From Fibrobacter sp. UBA4373 (GTDB lineage: Bacteria > Fibrobacterota > Fibrobacteria > Fibrobacterales > Fibrobacteraceae): 18,153 bases of DNA. The DNA lies in contig DGSB01000022.1 of assembly GCA_002390045.1 (NCBI GenBank), positions 1 through 18,153 on the forward strand. The letters run 5' to 3'. This document shows positions 13,865 to 18,153 of this stretch, in pieces; within the stretch, counting starts at the first letter, position 1; each line of letters begins with the position of its first letter. A program made the position numbers and the translations under genes. The notes beneath the pieces were generated by a model. That model was not told the origin of the DNA and ran no database searches. It saw only the letters and a list, made by a program, of their open reading frames with translations.

Positions 13865-15771
13865 TGCGCAAGATTCTTTTTCTAATCCTTCTTTGCTTCA
13901 CGGGGCTCTTTGCCGCAGAATCGGACGCCGATACGACAGCTCAGATCAAAAATCCCTGGAAGGTTTCTTTTATCGGGAACCATCTTTATTCCGACGAACA
14001 GCTTGCCTTAGAGCTCGACATTCCAGAAGAATTCGGCATCATCGACACGACGCGTCAAGACTTTTTGATGCGAGTCGCTCGCACGAACCTCGAACTTCTC
14101 TATTATTCGGCAGGATACTTTAGCTACAACGCCAAATTAGAAGTTCTACGGAATCACGTCGATAAAAACGATTCCGTTCCCTATACGCTGTATCGATTCC
14201 GCATGGTCGAAGGCGAGCCTTATAAATTCAGCGAAATGAAAATCGAAGCCAGCGATTCCCTCGCATCCCCAGTGGAGCTCTCCGGACTTCGATTTAAAGC
14301 AGGGACCGATTACGATCCTCTGGTCGCTTCGGACGATGTTCAACAGATACAAGTCCTATACCGCGAAAAAGGATACCTCCACGTACGCGCCGACTACCTC
14401 GAATACTTAGACACATTGAACCATCTGGTAAATGTGGAAATTTATATCGATCCGGGAAAACAAATCCGCATGGGAGACTTTTCGAGCACCACGCAAAAAC
14501 CGGCTCGCATCGCTAGGCTCGATACCAACGACAAGCAAGGCTTATCCGACACCGCATGGCTCAACAGTCTTTGGCGAATTCCCAAGGGAGAAGTCATCAA
14601 CGGGAAAACTTATGCCACGTTCCGCAGCAAGCTCCTTTCTACTCAAATTTTCACATCGATCCACTTGGAAGATTCCCCCCGCAATGACAGTCTTTCGGAC
14701 GTTCTCTTTAGTGCTGTAGAACGCATGCCGGGAGAAGCCCGCTACTCCGTCTTCTTCGAAGAAGTTTACGGGTTTGGCGCTTCCGCCATGGTCAAGCATA
14801 AAAACTTCCTGGGCCGATTCCACGAAGGTTCCGCGAGCATTCTCGTCGCCCAAAACAAGCAAGAGCTCACCCTCGGTTACGCAAACCCGCTCTTGTTCGG
14901 AACTCGCTTCAACTTTATTCCGACTGCAATCCGTTTTGACGACCACATCAGTTTTAATCATGAAAAGACATCCCCGCCAGCATATCCCGATAGCATCGAA
15001 GAACGTTACGAAGTGATTAACCGTGGAGACTTGACTTTCGGACTTTCCAAGAATATCCGTTTCCGCGCCACCCTCGACACACGTTTCGTGCAAAAGAACG
15101 AGACCAGACTTTTTAAGGTCAAAGGCGAAACCGCTCTCGCCTTCGACTTTACGGACGACTACTTCAATCCGACAAAGGGTCTTCGTTTTTCTCCACGTCT
15201 CGGCGCCGGAGCAAACTTTACCGGAAACATTCGTAATGCAGAAATGAAGGGAAATCCGTACACCTACGGCGAATTGACTTCCATCGGTTACTTACCTCTG
15301 TTTGGACCGTTCTTGACTGCCGGCAGCGTCAGCTATGGACGTTTCTTTGACAAGGCTATGGAAGACGATGCGCGTATCTTTTACCAGGGCGGTTCCCGTA
15401 CTGTACGCGGTTACCGATTCCGCAGCATTTACCCGAGTTACACAAGTATCGACGAAGACGGCGAAGAAGTCATCAACACAGGACTCACGCCACAATATCT
15501 ACGATTCAATGTAGAACTGCGCATCAATTCCCCCTTCGAAGCGATCAAAAACTGGCAGCTTGTCGAATTTTATGACTGGACTCACGTAAGTGACAAAAAT
15601 AGCGGTCTTTACAGCGGAAAATCCAACGCGGCCTTCGGCCTTGGACTTCGCTATAAATGGGAATTCCTGACGCTCCGTCTGGACTATACGTTCAAAAAGG
15701 ATTTCTCCAATTGGGGAATGGAATCATTCTCCTTCCAGAGAATCAACTTCGACTTGTCCCAAGCGTTCTAA
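13861..15771 (+). CDS. tamA: TamA-like Omp85/BamA-family outer membrane protein
   Basis: A 636-residue outer-membrane protein with a signal peptide (MMRKILFLILLCFTGLFAA). Three POTRA-like modules follow, at about residues 31-118 (WKVSFIGNHLYSDEQL), 121-200 (YKFSEMKIEASDS) and 201-290 (IRMGDFSSTT, then KLLSTQIFTSIHLE). The C-terminal half is a 16-strand-type barrel with the loop motif GGSRTVRGYRF at 510-520 and a terminal Phe, the BAM recognition end. Three POTRA modules rather than five favour TamA over BamA, and the linked tamB supports this; a BamA role cannot be excluded. The start overlaps the tamB stop (ATGA at 13861-13864); a second ATG follows at once at 13864, and the AAGGA site just upstream serves either. 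It ends 11 bases from the convergent GH13 gene with no visible terminator. Confidence 0.85.
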   Translation: MMRKILFLILLCFTGLFAAESDADTTAQIKNPWKVSFIGNHLYSDEQLALELDIPEEFGIIDTTRQDFLMRVARTNLELLYYSAGYFSYNAKLEVLRNHVDKNDSVPYTLYRFRMVEGEPYKFSEMKIEASDSLASPVELSGLRFKAGTDYDPLVASDDVQQIQVLYREKGYLHVRADYLEYLDTLNHLVNVEIYIDPGKQIRMGDFSSTTQKPARIARLDTNDKQGLSDTAWLNSLWRIPKGEVINGKTYATFRSKLLSTQIFTSIHLEDSPRNDSLSDVLFSAVERMPGEARYSVFFEEVYGFGASAMVKHKNFLGRFHEGSASILVAQNKQELTLGYANPLLFGTRFNFIPTAIRFDDHISFNHEKTSPPAYPDSIEERYEVINRGDLTFGLSKNIRFRATLDTRFVQKNETRLFKVKGETALAFDFTDDYFNPTKGLRFSPRLGAGANFTGNIRNAEMKGNPYTYGELTSIGYLPLFGPFLTAGSVSYGRFFDKAMEDDARIFYQGGSRTVRGYRFRSIYPSYTSIDEDGEEVINTGLTPQYLRFNVELRINSPFEAIKNWQLVEFYDWTHVSDKNSGLYSGKSNAAFGLGLRYKWEFLTLRLDYTFKKDFSNWGMESFSFQRINFDLSQAF

Positions 15772-15782
15772 ACGCGCAACCG

Positions 15783-17519
15783 CTATTCAAAAAGGTTCGC
15801 TTCGAGCGGGCGAAGAATTCCAACAGACGCGTCGTTGCGATTCGATAGCAAAAGTTTTTGACCGCTCAAAATGGAGCTGTCATAATGTGCTTCCGATTCC
15901 GAAAGATTCACCAGCACGGTCAGCGCCTTGCCTTCAAATTCTCTGCGGAATGCAAAGATCTGAGGATCATCGGCCAGTAGTGGCAAAAAATTTCCATTCA
16001 AAAGAACGGGGCTTTGCTTGCGCAAGTTCACCAATCGGCGGTAATACGCTAATGGAGAATTTGCATTCTCTTCTTGCAATGCGACATTCAGCTGCTTAAA
16101 GTTTTCATTCAGCGGAATCCAAGGTTTTCCCGTGGTAAAGCCCGCATTCGGAGAAGAATCCCATTGCATCGGAGTGCGGGCGTTATCGCGGCTCAACGCT
16201 TTGACAAAGCCAATCGCCTGTTCATGGGAAAAACCTTCCTGGAGCGCCATTTCGTACTGGCTTCGGGAATTCAGCTCGTGATAGGCTTCGATTGAATCCC
16301 AATCCACATTGGTCATTCCGATTTCTTCACCTTCATACACAAAAGGCGTTCCGCGGAGCGTCAAAAGCAGAGTCGTCAAAGCCTTACTCGCCAGGGCCTT
16401 GTCCGCAGCCTTCGAAAAATACGCATTTACCGACCGCGGCTTGTCGTGATTTTCAAAGAAGACCGGATACCAGCCATTCAAAGCCGTCGCCTTTTGACTT
16501 TGGAAAATCGCATTCTTCACATCGAGAGTCGAAAGGACTATCGGGTTGTACCAAATGTCTCCACCCTGCAAATGGTTGAATTCAAAAAGCATATCGAAAA
16601 CGCCTTCCGACCCCACCCAATCCTTGAGCTGTTCCGGAAGAATTCCGTTCGCTTCGCCGACGGTGAAAATATTCTTGCCGTCCAAAACGTTCTTTTTGAA
16701 TTCATGCAGGTAATCGAGAATGCCATCGCGGTTGGCAGTCATTTCGTGAATCAGCACCATCCCATCCGAAGCATCCGGTTTTCCATCGGCAAAGTCCTGC
16801 GGCTTTTTAATGTAGACGACCGCATCCAAGCGGAAACCGCCCACGCCTTTTTGAATCCAAAAATTGGCGACGTCATAAAGAGCCTTGCGGACTTCCGGAT
16901 TTTCCCAGTTCAAATCCGGCTGGAAATCTCCAAATGTGTGCAAGTAGTACTGTTTGCGTTCTTCACACCATTTCCATGCGGAGCCTCCGAAAATGCCTCG
17001 CCAGTTATTAGGCGTATCGCGCCAAATGAACCAATCGCTCTTTGGATTCTCCTTGCTTTTTTTAGATTCCTGGAACCAGGCGTTTTCTTCCGAAACATGA
17101 TTGAACACAAGGTCCATCACAATTTTGATGTTTCGCTTATCCGCTTCGGCAATTAGGTTTTCCATATCTTCCATGGTGCCGTATAGCGGATTGATTTTAT
17201 AAAAATCCGAAACGTCGTAACCGTTATCCTTCATCGGCGAAGCATAAACCGGAGTGAGCCAAATACAGCCCACGCCGAGAGACGCGAGATAATCCAAACG
17301 GCTGGTAATTCCTTTCAAATCGCCAACGCCGTCGCCATTGGTATCTTGGAAGCTGCTCGGATAAATCTCATAGCAAACGGTCTTTTTCCACCACTGCGCA
17401 TCCATCTGTTTCATCGGCATCTCTTCTTTTTTTTGACAACCCACCCAGAGGCTTAAACAAAGGCAAAAGAAAAAGCATTGACCGATAGCGGTCAACGCTT
17501 TAAAAGATTTATACCGCAT
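15783..17519 (-). CDS. GH13 family alpha-glucosidase-like lipoprotein
   Basis: A 578-residue glycoside hydrolase of the alpha-amylase family, closest by eye to oligo-1,6-glucosidase/alpha-glucosidase (GH13_31 or GH13_23). Conserved regions: the calcium loop DTNGDGVGDLKGI at 59-71, DLVFNHVS at 136-143, QPDLNWENPEV at 200-210, GFRLDAVVYIKKP with nucleophile D232, GEAN with acid/base E289, and ENHD with D359. After the nucleophile is Ala, where alpha-1,6 enzymes usually have Val and alpha-1,4 enzymes Thr, so specificity is open. A hydrophobic start leads to LWVGC (C28), a likely but imperfect lipobox (Trp at -3), pointing to export and anchoring on a membrane; it would degrade malto- or isomalto-oligosaccharides outside the cytoplasm. 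ATG 17519 follows the ettA stop by one base; a GTG at 17528 would give three more residues. Confidence 0.88.
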   Translation of the reverse strand: MRYKSFKALTAIGQCFFFCLCLSLWVGCQKKEEMPMKQMDAQWWKKTVCYEIYPSSFQDTNGDGVGDLKGITSRLDYLASLGVGCIWLTPVYASPMKDNGYDVSDFYKINPLYGTMEDMENLIAEADKRNIKIVMDLVFNHVSEENAWFQESKKSKENPKSDWFIWRDTPNNWRGIFGGSAWKWCEERKQYYLHTFGDFQPDLNWENPEVRKALYDVANFWIQKGVGGFRLDAVVYIKKPQDFADGKPDASDGMVLIHEMTANRDGILDYLHEFKKNVLDGKNIFTVGEANGILPEQLKDWVGSEGVFDMLFEFNHLQGGDIWYNPIVLSTLDVKNAIFQSQKATALNGWYPVFFENHDKPRSVNAYFSKAADKALASKALTTLLLTLRGTPFVYEGEEIGMTNVDWDSIEAYHELNSRSQYEMALQEGFSHEQAIGFVKALSRDNARTPMQWDSSPNAGFTTGKPWIPLNENFKQLNVALQEENANSPLAYYRRLVNLRKQSPVLLNGNFLPLLADDPQIFAFRREFEGKALTVLVNLSESEAHYDSSILSGQKLLLSNRNDASVGILRPLEANLFE

Positions 17520-17520
17520 T

Positions 17521-18153
17521 TTATTCACGGGTCAGCGTCTTATACTTAAAACGTTTCGGCGTATCTGCATTATCGCCCATACGTCTGCGGTAATCCGCTT
17601 CATATTCGCTCCAGTTTCCTTCGAACCAGACAACCTTCGAATCGCCTTCATAGGCAAGAATGTGGGTTGCCACACGGTCTAAGAACCAGCGGTCATGCGA
17701 AATGATTACGGCGCAACCTGCAAAACGCAGAATGGCCTGTTCCAAAGCCTGCAGCGTTTCAATATCCAAGTCGTTCGTCGGTTCATCGAGGAACAGCAAG
17801 TTACCTGGATGTTGCAAATTCTTTGCCATGAGGACGCGGTTACGTTCACCGCCCGAAAGCACAGAAAGTTTCTTCTGCTGATCGGCTCCTGTAAAGTTGA
17901 AAAGGCCACAGTAAGCGCGCGCATTCATTTTACGTTCGCCCAAAACGATTTCGTCTTTTCCGCCCGAGATCGTTTCATAAACGGTTTTGGAATCGTCCAA
18001 ACTTTCGCGGCCCTGTTCCATGGTGATCATTTCGACCGTTTCACCGATCTTCACGCAGCCGGAATCCGGCTTTTCCTGACCGGTAATGATCTTGAACAGC
18101 GTCGATTTACCAGCACCGTTCGGACCGATGATCCCCACAATTCCCGAGCGAGG
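17521..18153 (-). CDS. ettA: EttA, energy-dependent translational throttle ABC-F protein (C-terminal part; 5' end outside window)
   Basis: The frame enters from the right edge (PRSGIVGIIGPNGAGKST) and holds the second ABC domain of an ABC-F protein: Walker A GPNGAGKST, the EttA-like stretch SKTVYETISGG, ARAYCGLFNFTGADQQKKL, the signature LSGGE, Walker B LLFLDEPTNDLDIETL and the H-loop ISHDRWFLDRVATHIL. The C-terminus (FEGNWSEYEADYRRRMGDN, then PKRFKYKTLTRE) matches EttA closely, including the lysine/arginine-rich end. EttA binds the ribosomal E site and gates early elongation in response to the ATP/ADP ratio. The stop lies one base before the ATG of the GH13 gene, so the two may be cotranscribed, though no functional link is evident. 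Around 350 N-terminal residues, including the first ABC domain, should lie beyond the edge. Confidence 0.93.
   Translation of the reverse strand, partial: PRSGIVGIIGPNGAGKSTLFKIITGQEKPDSGCVKIGETVEMITMEQGRESLDDSKTVYETISGGKDEIVLGERKMNARAYCGLFNFTGADQQKKLSVLSGGERNRVLMAKNLQHPGNLLFLDEPTNDLDIETLQALEQAILRFAGCAVIISHDRWFLDRVATHILAYEGDSKVVWFEGNWSEYEADYRRRMGDNADTPKRFKYKTLTRE

Noticed and set aside
15772..15782. Bidirectional terminator between tamA and the GH13 gene
   Set aside because: Only 11 bases separate the convergent stops and no hairpin with a T run is visible there or just inside the gene ends.

Overview
The window looks like chromosomal DNA from a Gram-negative anaerobe of the Fibrobacterota (Fibrobacter or a close relative). 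This is inferred from a left-edge fragment resembling the TIGR02147/DUF4423 family, which is expanded in Fibrobacter; a frdCAB-type fumarate reductase operon as expected for succinate producers; a double-membrane toolkit (TamB, TamA-like Omp85 protein, SurA-like lipoprotein); and intergenic A+T-rich TATATT boxes upstream of many starts. No database search was possible, so the taxonomic call is an inference. There is no tRNA, rRNA, CRISPR array or transposase in the window, and no gene-free stretch exceeds 300 bases (largest gap about 144 bases, 2210-2353).

Left part (1-2209), accessory: the end of a TIGR02147-like gene (+), then four minus-strand genes read from right to left: a Phd/YefM-like antitoxin and RelE/ParE-like toxin with overlapping ends, a stump of the type I restriction methylase gene hsdM that stops after its first conserved block, and an intact rhuM. 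This looks like a decayed type I restriction-modification/defence locus in which rhuM and the toxin-antitoxin pair survive and hsdS, hsdR and most of hsdM are gone.

Middle part (2268-9959), eight closely packed minus-strand genes ending in a strong hairpin terminator at 2268-2301. Reading order: a 93-residue protein that looks like half of a histidine-kinase-type ATPase fold; a STAS-HATPase fusion; a stand-alone STAS protein (together a partner-switching-like regulatory set with ATGA overlaps); a 685-residue SurA-like lipoprotein with two SurA-N-like units and a TPR-like tail; nucleoside diphosphate kinase; and fumarate reductase/succinate dehydrogenase subunits C, A, B. An internal TATATT box before ndk suggests at least one extra promoter.

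Right part (10001-18153): divergently from the regulatory genes, tamB and a tamA-like Omp85 gene (+, ATGA overlap) encode a trans-envelope translocation/lipid-transport module. Converging on it are a GH13 alpha-glucosidase-like lipoprotein and, at the right edge, the C-terminal half of the ribosome-associated ABC-F ATPase EttA. The most unusual elements are the regulatory trio with its half-ATPase protein, the tandem SurA-like/TPR lipoprotein, and the relic restriction locus.
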